A DNA stretch of 64,000 bases from Chitinophagaceae bacterium (GCA_016786885.1 JAEUVO010000033.1:99225-163224); one strand, 5' to 3'; shown: positions 34,992 to 44,877, numbered from the stretch's first letter. The notes: generated from the letters alone by a model not told the origin. Numbers and translations: made by a program.

Positions 34992-37442
34992 ATGAACTTT
35001 AAACATACCCTCTTACCACTTTTTCTCCTGCTCACTTTATTCTCCAGTGCCCAGCTATTCAGAATTTCAGGTGTAGTAATGGATAACAGGAAAGAGCCGT
35101 TGCCGCTGGTCAGTGTGGAAATCAAAGAATTAAGAAAAGGATCTGTTACAAAGGATAACGGCAGCTATGAATTTTTCCTTGAAAGAGGTAAGTATGACCT
35201 TGTTGTAAGTATGGTTGGGTTTAAGACCCGGGTGATCACTTTTTACATTAATAATGAGGACATCACCGAGAATGTGATATTGGAAATGGAGGAGTCTGCC
35301 AGTTTATCAGAGGTGGTGATAAGGGCAAAACCCAGGGACAGGGCGGAGGAACTGGTCCGGAATGTAATTAAGCGGAAAGATATCATCCTGGATGCAATCG
35401 GTTCCTATTCATGTAATGTGTATATAAAAGCTTTTCAACTTGACTCAGGAGTTATTAAAAAAAAGAAGATAGTTGAAGCGGATAGCTTAACTGAAGAAGA
35501 TTATACCGGCATGTCACTGGCAGAAGTTTCGCTGCGGCTTGATAAAAATGCTGGTGGACAAGTTAAGGAGGAAAGGATGGGCGTAAATAAAAGAGGGAGT
35601 ACGGAGAGCTTATTTTATCTCTCTACCACAGAGGGAGATTTTTTTATTTTTAATAATATGATACAGGCACCGCCTGTATCCAGAATACCTTTCGTATCAC
35701 CTCTCAGTTACAGTGGATTGATGGCTTATCGTTTCAAAACAATTAAGATAGACCGCACAATAAAACCCAAGGTTTATACCATTGCTATAAGGCCAAGACA
35801 ATTAAGTAATGCTACCATCGAAGGAGAGATCACTATACAGGACAGTACCTGGGAAGTGTTTAGTACTGAATTCAGGATACCCTCTGCTCACATGGTTGAG
35901 TATGATTTTATGGAAGTGAAGCAGCAGTACGAAAAGATCGGTGACAGTGCCAGGATGATAACCCGGCAGCAGTTCAATTATTACACTAAAGTAAAGGGTG
36001 GCAGGCGATATGGCGAAACTGTGGTGGTATATTCAGACTATGCGTTGCAGAAAAATTTCCGGAAAGGATATTTTGGAAGCGAGGTGAGTTCTACTTCACA
36101 GGAAGCATATGAGAAGGATTCAGTTTTTTGGAAGCGAGTAAGAACCGAGCCCTTATCTGTGCAGCAGGCAAGGTATGCCCAATACCAGGATAGTATTTAC
36201 CGGTATATGCGCAGTGAAGCTTACCTGGATTCAATGGATAGAATACTGAATAAGATCACCTGGCCCAAGATGCTGATCTTCGGACAGGTATTTAACGATC
36301 ATAAGAAAGAAAGGATGTGGATATTGCCACCTGTCACTTCTATTATACAACCAGTGGCATTTGGCGGGGCCAGGCTGAAGCTGGCTGGCGCATACAGAAA
36401 AACATTTTCTTCCCGGAGAAATTTATCTCTTGAAGCAGATATCAGCTATGGGTTTCGCAACAGGGATATAAACGGAACAGTAAGTCTGCAACGAATGTAT
36501 AACCCGTTTAACCGCGGAGAATTTAAAATAAGCGCCGGCCGCAATTTTGAATTCATATACCCCGGTGATGCCTGGGTAAATGTGCTGAAACGCAGCAATA
36601 TTTATCTCAATAATTCCTTAGAGCTGCAGCATCAGTTGGAATTGCTGAATGGATTGCACCTGATGAATAGATTTGAAATAGCCTTGCGTCGTTCTGTGAG
36701 TGATTATAAAGTAGGTAATAATGCAGACAGTATTTTTGGCATTCCCAATGAACCGCCGGTGGAGTTTGATCCGTATAATGCTACATATAACGAGATAAAA
36801 ATTTATTACACACCGGCAATGAGGTATATCAGGGAACCAAAAGAGAAAATACATCTCGGCTCCCGCTGGCCCACTTTCTATATAATGTGGAGAAAGGGAG
36901 TTCCCAATTTATTTAACAGCAAGATCGATTTTGACTACCTGGAATTTGGAATGGAGCAAAAGATCAACCTGGGTGTGGCCGGAAATACTTCTTACATTAT
37001 TAAATCGGGAGACTTTACCAATACCAACGATCTTCGGATCATTGACTATAAGTTCATGCGGCAGGGTGATCCCTTGTTCTTTCAAAACCCACAGTATGCT
37101 TTCCAGGCATTAGATTCAACTTTCCCGGTATTTGACCGCTATTACCAGGGAAATATAGTGCATGAATTTAACGGGGCATTAATCAATAAGATACCTTTTC
37201 TTAAAAAGGTAAAACTGCAGGAAGTAGCGGGAGGAGGATTTTTAATTACAAAAGACAGGAGCCTGAGGTATTTTGAATTCTTTTCAGGAATAGAAAGAGT
37301 ATTTAAATGGCCTTTCAACCCATTAGCAAGGGTTAAGCTTGGTGTCTATGTAGTAGGTTCAGTAGCAAATAAGTTCAATAACCCGGTTCAGTTTAAGATC
37401 GGGCTGACTACATGGGACAGGTTCAGGAACAGGTGGCGGTAA
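34992..37442 (+). CDS. DUF5686 outer-membrane protein with carboxypeptidase-regulatory-like domain
   Basis: 816 aa from the ATG at 34992, giving signal peptide MNFKHTLLPLFLLLTLFSS with AQLF after it. A CarboxypepD_reg-like module covers ~20-110 (FRISGVVMDNRKEPLPLVSV, YDLVVSMVGFKTRV), followed by the DUF5686 region (ELVRNVIKRKDIILDAIGS) and a C-terminal beta-barrel finishing in LTTWDRFRNRWR. The family is common in Bacteroidota; its role in the outer membrane is unknown. Confidence 0.9.
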   Translation: MNFKHTLLPLFLLLTLFSSAQLFRISGVVMDNRKEPLPLVSVEIKELRKGSVTKDNGSYEFFLERGKYDLVVSMVGFKTRVITFYINNEDITENVILEMEESASLSEVVIRAKPRDRAEELVRNVIKRKDIILDAIGSYSCNVYIKAFQLDSGVIKKKKIVEADSLTEEDYTGMSLAEVSLRLDKNAGGQVKEERMGVNKRGSTESLFYLSTTEGDFFIFNNMIQAPPVSRIPFVSPLSYSGLMAYRFKTIKIDRTIKPKVYTIAIRPRQLSNATIEGEITIQDSTWEVFSTEFRIPSAHMVEYDFMEVKQQYEKIGDSARMITRQQFNYYTKVKGGRRYGETVVVYSDYALQKNFRKGYFGSEVSSTSQEAYEKDSVFWKRVRTEPLSVQQARYAQYQDSIYRYMRSEAYLDSMDRILNKITWPKMLIFGQVFNDHKKERMWILPPVTSIIQPVAFGGARLKLAGAYRKTFSSRRNLSLEADISYGFRNRDINGTVSLQRMYNPFNRGEFKISAGRNFEFIYPGDAWVNVLKRSNIYLNNSLELQHQLELLNGLHLMNRFEIALRRSVSDYKVGNNADSIFGIPNEPPVEFDPYNATYNEIKIYYTPAMRYIREPKEKIHLGSRWPTFYIMWRKGVPNLFNSKIDFDYLEFGMEQKINLGVAGNTSYIIKSGDFTNTNDLRIIDYKFMRQGDPLFFQNPQYAFQALDSTFPVFDRYYQGNIVHEFNGALINKIPFLKKVKLQEVAGGGFLITKDRSLRYFEFFSGIERVFKWPFNPLARVKLGVYVVGSVANKFNNPVQFKIGLTTWDRFRNRWR

Positions 37443-37451
37443 GAATCGCTA

Positions 37452-37703
37452 TTATACAGCTTCCAATCTCGTCATTTCAACTCCGTTAAATATCCGGGCA
37501 AGATTGATATCCTTTGATTTTTTATACTCCGGGATGCTGCCACCGCTTACAATGCGCCAGAGGTTCTTGGATCTTAATTCGTCATAATCCGCTGTTTTGA
37601 TAAATATCCCTGTAATAGACTGGCGGGTTTTGAAATTGATTTGTACAGTCGTTTTTTCAGGTTCATTCTTCAGTACAAATTTTTCTATCTGATCGTTTGT
37701 CAT
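37452..37703 (-). CDS. Small conserved hypothetical protein
   Basis: 83 aa, soluble: MTNDQIEKFVLKNEPEKTTV, then QINFKTRQSITGIFIKTADY and LWRIVSGGSIPEYKKSKDI. The beta-rich middle (KTTVQINFKTRQSITGIF) could be an Sm-like or small barrel fold, but this is a guess. It follows the next gene upstream by 22 bases in the same direction, suggesting an operon with it. Confidence 0.68.
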   Translation of the reverse strand: MTNDQIEKFVLKNEPEKTTVQINFKTRQSITGIFIKTADYDELRSKNLWRIVSGGSIPEYKKSKDINLARIFNGVEMTRLEAV

Positions 37704-37725
37704 ATATATTCTTTTATGGATAATG

Positions 37726-37986
37726 TTAATGAAGTCCTCTCAGCCAGTTGAACACTGACATCTCACTTCTTACATCAGAGGGCAAATGGTTATGGATCAT
37801 CCCTTCTATTTCCTGGCCTTCTCTGATACTAACTCTTCCAGACAAAGAGGCGATAAAATTGATGATGAACAGCACCTGGTTACCGTTTGTTTTGTCAAAT
37901 AGACGGCGGCTTGGCGACCCGGTAAAAGAAAAACCACTCGTCCATGTGTAATGGTTGCTGATAAGATCTTCTTTGACGAAAGGCAT
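37726..37986 (-). CDS. Small conserved hypothetical protein
   Basis: 86 aa from the ATG at 37984-37986. The longer frame to 38187 overlaps the next gene and its first 67 residues have no coding look, so the internal start is preferred. The sequence MPFVKEDLISNHYTWTSG, then QVLFIINFIASLSGRVS and GMIHNHLPSDVRSEMSVF, has no motif I know. It may form an operon with the 83-aa protein downstream. Confidence 0.62.
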   Translation of the reverse strand: MPFVKEDLISNHYTWTSGFSFTGSPSRRLFDKTNGNQVLFIINFIASLSGRVSIREGQEIEGMIHNHLPSDVRSEMSVFNWLRGLH

Positions 37987-38125
37987 ATTATAATTTTTTA
38001 TCTCCGGATACAGTTGAAAAATAATAGAAGTAAAAAGAAGGAAGGAAAAGATTACTTTCTGAAAGCCTTCAACCGAAATTCGGTTAAAGGTAATCCTTTT
38101 AAAGCATACCCCTTCAAACAATAAC

Positions 38126-38695
38126 TTAATGCACCTGCTGCAGTGATCTTTGTTTTGGTAATTCACAATCTTTGTAAAGAGCCGCATCGGTTCCTGTTCT
38201 TGATTCTAGTTGTTCCAATAACAGAGGTGCATTGGCTTCTGTTGTAAAGAGTTCAAGAATATGACCATAGGTACAATTCTCGTAGTAAGCCTGGTATATG
38301 TTCAGGTGTGAGATGATTGGTGCCTGCCGGTAAAAGTCTATATCATATTCACTATGACTTATAAGGGCCATGATCTTAACCTGTCCTTTTGCAGATTGCT
38401 TGCTGTGCTCAATCTGCAAAGGAATATAACCGCCAGTTTGAATTACTTTTACCCGTTGCTCAGGAAAGTGTTCGGAATTTCTTCCCTTCATGAAGTTGAA
38501 GCGGAAGCTGGTATCGGGCAGTTCATGTTGTGATATATACTTAAAGCTGTTTTTTGTTTCTGCTTGCCGTTGTACCAGCTTGGTGCCGGATAATTTCATG
38601 AACTGGTTCACATATTCTTTCCATTGAGGTAAAAACTCTTCAAAATCAAGTTTAGTGGCAAAACCAACGAATTGTATAACGGTATCCTTTTTCAT
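38126..38695 (-). CDS. Conserved hypothetical protein
   Basis: 189 aa, no signal peptide. Starts MKKDTVIQFVGFATKLDFEE; has QHELPDTSFRFNFMKGRNSE, and a C-terminal part with SHLNIYQAYYENCTYGHILE. Appears to be a soluble Bacteroidota-specific protein. Its upstream region holds the palindrome CTGCCT-cgtc-AGGCAG at 38734-38749. Confidence 0.7.
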   Translation of the reverse strand: MKKDTVIQFVGFATKLDFEEFLPQWKEYVNQFMKLSGTKLVQRQAETKNSFKYISQHELPDTSFRFNFMKGRNSEHFPEQRVKVIQTGGYIPLQIEHSKQSAKGQVKIMALISHSEYDIDFYRQAPIISHLNIYQAYYENCTYGHILELFTTEANAPLLLEQLESRTGTDAALYKDCELPKQRSLQQVH

Positions 38696-39002
38696 GTGTT
38701 AATTTTTGTTATTAGTAATTTGTCACATGCTATCTGCCTCGTCAGGCAGGTTCTTCATAAAATTTTCATAGCTGGTTGATATAATAGCCTGAAATTTTTA
38801 TAATTCATTTTAACCTCACTACTTTATAGGAAGATAATTGCAACAGGCGGGTCAGCAAAGAGCGGAAGGTAGCTCTTATTATCCGGATTGGCCTGTTTAT
38901 TTGTGAGGGACTCTTCAAATTAATTAGCCAGTTGTAAAAATAAATGTCCATCTTCGATTGGATTGCGCTGGCCTTGAACTTATTCTTCACCAAATTTTAA
39001 AA
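38696..39002. other. Divergent spacer with CTGCCT palindrome
   Basis: 307 bp with no gene seen. It holds the hairpin CTGCCT-CGTC-AGGCAG (38734-38749), about 39 bases upstream of the minus-strand gene, related in sequence to the longer palindrome at 45541. Promoters for both flanking genes should lie here. Confidence 0.5.
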
Positions 39003-39377
39003 ATGTATACTTATACCTGGAAAAAGTACCTGCCTGTTATCAGGTTGTTACTTAAGAAATCGGCCAGCGGCGAACAGTCGCTGACTCTCAACCGTACTGA
39101 TTTTGAAAAAAGCACCAAGCTTCGTAAACCGGTATGCACCTTTTCTGTTGAAATTGCACGGGGACGCTTTACAACTTTTAATCCCACAGCACCGGCAAAA
39201 GATCTGCTGGAAGTATTAACACTGGATAGCATTGCGATAACCTTGCTTCGCAAATACCAGTATGCAATAAGTCTTAGTTCCGATTTTCAACTAACTATAA
39301 AAGATATTACTCCACCGGCAAGTGAACCCGATGCACTGCCTGAAGCTGAGGATACAGCATCAGCTGTAAAAAGTTAA
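39003..39377 (+). CDS. Conserved hypothetical protein
   Basis: 124 aa from the ATG at 39003 (MYTYTWKKYLPVIRLLLKKS). Charged, helical, with TDFEKSTKLRKPVCTFSVEI followed by ARGRFTTFNPTAPAKDLLEVL and an acidic Pro/Glu-rich tail. Widespread in Bacteroidota from memory; no role known. A terminator follows. Confidence 0.72.
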   Translation: MYTYTWKKYLPVIRLLLKKSASGEQSLTLNRTDFEKSTKLRKPVCTFSVEIARGRFTTFNPTAPAKDLLEVLTLDSIAITLLRKYQYAISLSSDFQLTIKDITPPASEPDALPEAEDTASAVKS

Positions 39378-39434
39378 TGATGCAGCCACAGAAGTAAGCA
39401 TATAATTACAGAACGGATAAAGAGGTTATTTACA

Positions 39435-39465
39435 AAAAGAGCTCCGCCACTGGCAGAGCTCTTTT
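39435..39465. terminator. Bidirectional terminator
   Basis: AAAAGAGCTC and GAGCTCTTTT form a 10-bp stem around an 11-nt loop, between convergent genes, with short T-runs on both strands. Confidence 0.85.
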
Positions 39466-39482
39466 AAATACAGTAAATGCTT

Positions 39483-39752
39483 TTAGTATCTTCTGTTATC
39501 AGAACGGGGGGCTCTCTCTCTTGCTTCGCTTACGGACATAGACCGTCCGTCAATATCTTTACCGTTAAGGGCTTTCATGGCCTTACCTGCTTCCTCATTT
39601 GAATCCATTTCCACGAATCCAAAACCACGGCTGCGTCCCGTTTCACGGTCGGTTATAACTTTTGCTGAAGAAACAGCTCCGAATTCTTCAAATAATTTTT
39701 TCAGGTCAGCATCTGTAGTGTGAAAACTCAGATTTGAAACATACATGTTCAT
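39483..39752 (-). CDS. RNA-binding protein with one RRM domain
   Basis: 89 aa from the ATG at 39750-39752 (MNMYVSNLSFHTTDADLKK). RNP2 is MYVSNL and RNP1 is RGFGFVEM, followed by a tail rich in Arg. It closely resembles the RRM protein at 19486-19779 and both have long leaders. The longer frame upstream (to 39806) would add 18 residues that do not look coding. Confidence 0.92.
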   Translation of the reverse strand: MNMYVSNLSFHTTDADLKKLFEEFGAVSSAKVITDRETGRSRGFGFVEMDSNEEAGKAMKALNGKDIDGRSMSVSEARERAPRSDNRRY

Positions 39753-40081
39753 ACAACTAAAATTTAAATAAAATAATACGATACCTGTGATAAAGGACTG
39801 ATACAAATAGTAAAGAGGAGAATTAACTTATTACCGGGACGAGGAGTAAAAATTGAAACTGATCGAGACTGAATGTTGAAGAACTTTAAATCACCTGATG
39901 AAGATACAGTTTAATCCGGGAACTCTCTGTGAATCTTTGTTACTGTCTCTTTTTTAGGAAATTTCCTCCAGCAGTCCGCAGACGGGTTTTTGGGCAAATT
40001 AATCCCAAAATTTACCAATATTATTAACGGATAGTCTTCACGAATACGAACATGAAAATCTAGGCCGTTACCCGGTATTTG
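39753..40081. other. 329-bp leader region of RRM gene
   Basis: No gene recognised. It separates the RRM gene from a convergent-looking membrane gene on the same strand (stop at 40082), so it contains the RRM promoter and probably a long untranslated leader. No riboswitch class was recognised. Confidence 0.45.
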
Positions 40082-40411
40082 CTAAAAGGATACTTCTGGT
40101 ATGATGAAAAGGAACATAACAACCCAGAATACGACCGGTAGCAGGCTTAAAAGCAACCACAGGAGTTTATTCTTTACTCCCGTTTTCATTTCCATTAATA
40201 TCCGGAGCGAATTATTGATAGATGCAACAAATGCAACAAGGTGCAAAATATAGCATGAAACCCAACCAGCCTGGTAAATCCACCTGTATTCTGAATACCT
40301 GAATCCTTGTGTACAATAAGAAACAAAAAATGCTGATAGGAGAAGCAGTAAAGGAAGAAGGGCATATTTTTTTATGCTATTCTTATTGGTTTTAATAGTA
40401 TGTTCTACCAC
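40082..40411 (-). CDS. Small membrane protein downstream of TonB receptor
   Basis: 109 aa with three membrane segments: YALLPLLLLLSAFFVSYC, WVSCYILHLVAFVASI and LLWLLLSLLPVVFWVVMFLF. It overlaps the 3' end of the TonB receptor gene by 7 bases and is translated from the same mRNA in all likelihood. No family recognised. It could be an accessory of the receptor. Confidence 0.72.
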   Translation of the reverse strand: MVEHTIKTNKNSIKKYALLPLLLLLSAFFVSYCTQGFRYSEYRWIYQAGWVSCYILHLVAFVASINNSLRILMEMKTGVKNKLLWLLLSLLPVVFWVVMFLFIIPEVSF

Positions 40412-42918
40412 CTTGCCACAATTTTAAAATTTATCAGCCTTGGAGTAAGGCGGTTGGGCATCAGGTACACAGTATTGGAGAAATCTTTTACAAACAGATA
40501 AGAAATGATATTGGCCCGGTCGATGATATTGAATACTTCGAGGCTGGCCCAGATGTTATCAAAATTGCGGAAAGGAGAGTGACTGCGTCGTTTGCTGCGG
40601 TCATCATCCATCAGCAAAGCGCTGAAACCAATATCGCACCGGATATAAGGCTCTATCACTGCTGCATTCCGGTATCGTACTGCGCCGGGAATATTGTAAG
40701 GAAGATTGCTGCCATAGAGCAGGTTCAGAAACATTTTAAAATTTTTGTTGGTAGCGAGATAGTCCTGGAAAAACATGCCAAATGTAATACGACGATCAGT
40801 AGGACGCCTCAACCAGCCCACATCAAATCTTGTACTGTCTGCTACTACCTGGTCAGTGCTTTGTGCCGTGATGAATTCGCCAGCTGCATTTTTATAACGA
40901 TAGTAATGATCGCCATTGATGTCTTCGGCAGTTTTCATAATACCCAGGCTGATCCAGCTTTCTGCATCGGGGACCAATTCGCCATGCAGCCGCATTTCAA
41001 TACCCGTAGCATAGGCTTTGGCAAGATTTTCTCCAAAATAGCGGACACGAACATTGTCCACATCATACGGTACCACATCCGACATGCTTTTATAGTATGC
41101 TTCAGTTGTCCACCGCATAGGCCGGTTACTGAGCCCTATAAAATTATAGTCGAAACCAGCCACGGCCTGCCAGCTTTTTTGCGATTGAAGATTTGTATTT
41201 ACAGTTCCGTTATATCTTCTCAACTCCCGGTAAAAGGGAGGCTGGTGATAAGCTCCTGCAGCAGCCCTGAAAATAATATCCTTTTTCCAGTCAGGTTTCC
41301 AACTGGCACCAATGCGGGGGGAGATCAAAAATTCTTTATTAAGTGAATTATAATTGAATCGTACACCACCGGTTAAAGTGATTGAGTTATTACTGTCTCC
41401 CAATAAAATATTATCCTGCAGGTAGCCGGAAAATTTGTTGATGTCAAGACTGGCTGTTGACTTAACTACTTTATTCAGGTTAAGCAAATCAGGTTGATAA
41501 GGCAATGCATAACCGGCAGAATCCTGGAACTCCCATTCATTTAGTTTGTCTGCAATCGTTGTTTTATCATAACCTAAACCCCATTGAAAAGCATGCTTCC
41601 CCTGCTCATAATTCCCTTTGTGGGATACATTCCAGTTCTCAATGTTCAGTTCATTTCTTGCCCAGTTTTGGTACACACCAGCGCCTAGGGGATTTACAAT
41701 TAATCCATAAGTAGGATTTCGCTTATCAAAATCCCTGTCGCCAAACAGGTAAGCACCGATGATATCTATATTTTCTGTTTCATCATTCTCAAACCGGGAT
41801 GCCATCCATTTCAGCCGCAGTTTTTTAGAAGGCTGGTTGATAAGGGAGAAGCCCAGCATGTTGGTTTGGTACTGATCTTTTTCCCGGCCTTCAAAAAAAA
41901 TATCAACACCAATGGTGGCGCTGTAGATAGGTGAGAAGACTGAAGTGGTCAACTGGCTGAACTCTGGTACCAGGGTAAATTTTGTTTGGGAAATATTACT
42001 GAGCAACTCGGCCTGCCATTTGGGGCTGAACTGATAATTAAGTAAAGCCTGGAAATCAGCTGATGAAGGAACATAGTTGCCCCTGGTATCCTGCCGGCTT
42101 AATAAATTCCTGTTACTACGGTTGCGGACACCGAGCAGGTAACTAAACTTTGCATTCTTATCACTGCCTTCCAGTTGCAAGCCTTGTTCCAGGATGCCAA
42201 TGTAGGCAGAACCACCAAAGCGTTTGGGTTTCTTGTACTGAATATCCAATACACTGCTCATCTTATCGCCATATTTTGCCTGGAAACCACCGTTGTAGAA
42301 ACTGATATTGCGTACCATCTCGGGGTTTATAAAACTCAATCCTTCCTGCTGGCCGCTTCTTACCAGGTAAGGACGGAATACTTCAAAATCGTTTACGTAG
42401 ATTAAATTCTCATCATAACTGCCGCCACGAACAGAATATTGAGAAGTGAGTTCGTTGTTCGAGCCAACAAATATTTTGATCAGGCTCTCCACTCCTGTTA
42501 CAGCAGAAGGAAGATTAAGAATGGTTTTGGGATTTGGTTTGATGAGTCCCGTTTCTCTTCTGTCCCGCTGATCGGTTACGATGACCTCTTGCAAAGTGTT
42601 CTCACTTCTTTCCATGCGGATGGTCACCGTTTCTTCTTCGTTCTCGTTCAGTAAAAAATTTTTTTGTTCTGCCTTGCGGCCTGTATAAGTAAAGATCAAT
42701 GCAAAGGCTTTATCAGCGGTTACTTTGATACGGAAATAACCCGAATCGTTTGTAGTAATTCCTTTTGACTGGCCAAGGATGATCACCGATACATTTGGTA
42801 ACGGATTTTCATTTTCATCCACTACTTTGCCGGAAACAAATGCTGATTTTTTTTGGGAGAAGAGGACAGAAGAGTATAAGAAAAGAAAAAGGGTTAGTAA
42901 GGATACTTTACGACTCAT
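40405..42918 (-). CDS. TonB-dependent receptor
   Basis: 837 aa from the ATG at 42916-42918, which gives signal peptide MSRKVSLLTLFLFLYSSVLFS. A CarboxypepD_reg-like domain (SGKVVDENENPLPNVSVIIL) is followed by the plug (SLIKIFVGSNNELTSQYSVRG, MSSVLDIQYKK) and a barrel ending in LTPRLINFKIVARW with a terminal aromatic. The substrate cannot be read. The 90-base extension of the frame to 43008 overlaps the next gene and is unlikely to be translated. Confidence 0.92.
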   Translation of the reverse strand: MSRKVSLLTLFLFLYSSVLFSQKKSAFVSGKVVDENENPLPNVSVIILGQSKGITTNDSGYFRIKVTADKAFALIFTYTGRKAEQKNFLLNENEEETVTIRMERSENTLQEVIVTDQRDRRETGLIKPNPKTILNLPSAVTGVESLIKIFVGSNNELTSQYSVRGGSYDENLIYVNDFEVFRPYLVRSGQQEGLSFINPEMVRNISFYNGGFQAKYGDKMSSVLDIQYKKPKRFGGSAYIGILEQGLQLEGSDKNAKFSYLLGVRNRSNRNLLSRQDTRGNYVPSSADFQALLNYQFSPKWQAELLSNISQTKFTLVPEFSQLTTSVFSPIYSATIGVDIFFEGREKDQYQTNMLGFSLINQPSKKLRLKWMASRFENDETENIDIIGAYLFGDRDFDKRNPTYGLIVNPLGAGVYQNWARNELNIENWNVSHKGNYEQGKHAFQWGLGYDKTTIADKLNEWEFQDSAGYALPYQPDLLNLNKVVKSTASLDINKFSGYLQDNILLGDSNNSITLTGGVRFNYNSLNKEFLISPRIGASWKPDWKKDIIFRAAAGAYHQPPFYRELRRYNGTVNTNLQSQKSWQAVAGFDYNFIGLSNRPMRWTTEAYYKSMSDVVPYDVDNVRVRYFGENLAKAYATGIEMRLHGELVPDAESWISLGIMKTAEDINGDHYYRYKNAAGEFITAQSTDQVVADSTRFDVGWLRRPTDRRITFGMFFQDYLATNKNFKMFLNLLYGSNLPYNIPGAVRYRNAAVIEPYIRCDIGFSALLMDDDRSKRRSHSPFRNFDNIWASLEVFNIIDRANIISYLFVKDFSNTVYLMPNRLTPRLINFKIVARW

Positions 42919-42949
42919 TCGGGTTTTGGGGTTTCTCTTCGAAATTAAG

Positions 42950-43504
42950 CTATAATTTTTCTTTGGGAATAAGAAATTTTTGAAGGAGTGACGTAATAGT
43001 TCTTGCATCTTCTTCTTTTTTAAACTCGTTGATTGCTATGGGGGGATCTTTGTAAGTTTCAAGGTATAATATATACCTGTTTTTTGATTGAGTATAACCC
43101 AGCTTGTCAATTAATGAACTCTCTTTGAGACTTAGTTCCTTAATGGCTGAAAACTTATTTCGTTTCTTTATTCCCCAAAGCTGCCTGCCAGCATTTATTA
43201 GAAATATTTTATTTTTTACAATTACCGTTTCGTTCGTAAAATCAATCAGCAAACTGCCAATTCCTCTAAAATTTAAATAAAGTCTATGCCAAAAGAGTAT
43301 AAAAGCGATCAGTGATAGTATTAATAATGAGCTATAGAAAAGAAATACGACAGAAAAAAACAATAAAACTATTAGATCCACTATTTTCCTGATGTCTGGC
43401 GATGAAATTATTTCTGCAGAGGAGCTTGAAAATTTTATTTTTGGGCTTTTGACATTTGCCTTTTCAATTGCTTGCCTGAATTCGGCAACATGAGACGCTT
43501 CCAT
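42950..43504 (-). CDS. Membrane protein of unknown function
   Basis: 184 aa. Cytoplasmic N-terminus (~50 residues), a hydrophobic pair IVDLIVLLFFSVVFLFYSSL and LILSLIAFILFWHRLYL, then a soluble C-terminal part (GSLLIDFTNETVIVKNKIF, AIKELSLKESSLIDKLGY). No family recognised. It precedes the TonB receptor gene in the same direction with a 31-base gap and may be its operon leader. Confidence 0.68.
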   Translation of the reverse strand: MEASHVAEFRQAIEKANVKSPKIKFSSSSAEIISSPDIRKIVDLIVLLFFSVVFLFYSSLLILSLIAFILFWHRLYLNFRGIGSLLIDFTNETVIVKNKIFLINAGRQLWGIKKRNKFSAIKELSLKESSLIDKLGYTQSKNRYILYLETYKDPPIAINEFKKEEDARTITSLLQKFLIPKEKL

Positions 43505-43595
43505 TTAATTTTTTTTTTTGATAGAATGCAGATACAATGTTACTTAGTTTATTTGCTATTTGTGCCTGCCTATACATAAAAGAGTAAACAAGAAA

Positions 43596-44066
43596 TTATT
43601 TTCTGAGGTAAATAGCATTAGGGAATACTACAGCGTTTACAAGTATTCCGTCTACCGTACAACCTTTAATGATATTGGTACAACCAGCTGAGGTGTTGAT
43701 AAAACCAGATCTTGTTCCATAGGTTTGTTCTTCCTGTATACTAGTAATACTTATCACTCTGGCAGCACCTGGAAAATACAACTGGTAATCGTAATCACTT
43801 TGCAATAATCCGGTTGTTATATAAAAAGGCATAACCAATGTATCTGAAATCCGGACAAATCTTATGGGATTGGTTTCGTTAAATACAAATGAGTCTGTCA
43901 GGATTGTACTGTTTTTTGGAAAACGCCTTAAAATAATTGTATCTGCTTCTGCATCAGAAAAACCAATTAAATGATAATGAAGATCACCTTTGGCGCAGGG
44001 GGTGGTGCCGCATCCCGATAAGATGAAGAGCAAAAAAAGTAACGGGAAAAGCGGTGTCTTCCTCAT
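43596..44066 (-). CDS. Lipoprotein of unknown function
   Basis: 156 aa from the ATG at 44064-44066, giving MRKTPLFPLLFLLFILSGC with lipobox ILSGC. The mature part has a beta-rich pattern (LHYHLIGFSDAEADTIILRR, DYDYQLYFPGAARVISITSI) with a second Cys in GCTNIIKGC. No family recognised. It follows the methyltransferase gene by 61 bases in the same direction. Confidence 0.72.
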   Translation of the reverse strand: MRKTPLFPLLFLLFILSGCGTTPCAKGDLHYHLIGFSDAEADTIILRRFPKNSTILTDSFVFNETNPIRFVRISDTLVMPFYITTGLLQSDYDYQLYFPGAARVISITSIQEEQTYGTRSGFINTSAGCTNIIKGCTVDGILVNAVVFPNAIYLRK

Positions 44067-44126
44067 TGAAGTGACAGAAACGGATTTAGCAACAATATTT
44101 CTCAAAAAAATCTGCATTATGATCTG

Positions 44127-44873
44127 CTATTTTGTTATCCTGCCCAATTTTAGATAAACAGGAAAGATAACTTTTTTTACTTCACCCGGCAACCACAGGT
44201 TTTCAATTTCTCTTTTGATAAAAGGCAAAGCAGAATGGCCTTGTGCAGCCTCATACTTTTGTAAAGCACTCCAGGTAGAAATATAGCCAAGCAGATCCTC
44301 CCGTTGCCAGGAGAGCTGGATAGTAAATTCTTTTGCAGGTAATAATTCATAATTAAATTCTACCGTTGCATAATTGTCATCCACATGACGCCTTTCATTG
44401 TCCCAGTAAGGGCCGGTAATGTTCTTGTGGAAACTGCGGACCGCCTTGTTTACTGTTACATCATCGGTTCGGTGTCCTCCATACATCCACACAGCGAGTA
44501 CAGCCCGGGGTTTCGCCACCCGGGTTACCTCTTCTTTAAAACTGCTCCATTTTAGCCAGTGATAAGCCTGTGCTACTGTTACAAGGTCAAAAATGTTTTC
44601 ATCAAACGAGGTTGATTCGGCAGGGCAAACAACATATTCAATATTTTCTTTTTGAACTGCTTTGCTTAACTGGGCAGTACTGATATCCGTTGCTATCACT
44701 TTTTTAAAATGGGTGGATAAAATTGTGGCAGCCTGTCCGTTGCCGGTGGCGCAATCCCATGCCAAATTTTTTTCATTAACAAATGAGAGAATATAATCAA
44801 ACAGTTCCTGCGGATAAGTTGGCCGGTACCTGGCGTAAAGATCAGATTGGTTACTAAAAAGATCTTTTGCCAT
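44127..44873 (-). CDS. Class I SAM-dependent methyltransferase
   Basis: 248 aa. Motif I is AWDCATGNGQAATIL near residue 38, followed by VIATDISTAQLSKAVQKENI and FDLVTVAQAYHWLKWSSFKEE, typical of the methyltransferase 11/25 group related to trans-aconitate methyltransferase. Cytoplasmic; the substrate is unknown. Its start is 4 bases after the rpe stop, suggesting one operon rpe-methyltransferase. Confidence 0.9.
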   Translation of the reverse strand: MAKDLFSNQSDLYARYRPTYPQELFDYILSFVNEKNLAWDCATGNGQAATILSTHFKKVIATDISTAQLSKAVQKENIEYVVCPAESTSFDENIFDLVTVAQAYHWLKWSSFKEEVTRVAKPRAVLAVWMYGGHRTDDVTVNKAVRSFHKNITGPYWDNERRHVDDNYATVEFNYELLPAKEFTIQLSWQREDLLGYISTWSALQKYEAAQGHSALPFIKREIENLWLPGEVKKVIFPVYLKLGRITK

Positions 44874-44877
44874 TTAG

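Noticed and set aside
42919..43008. N-terminal extension of the TonB receptor
   Set aside because: It overlaps the upstream gene and has no signal peptide; the ATG at 42916-42918 gives a clear one.
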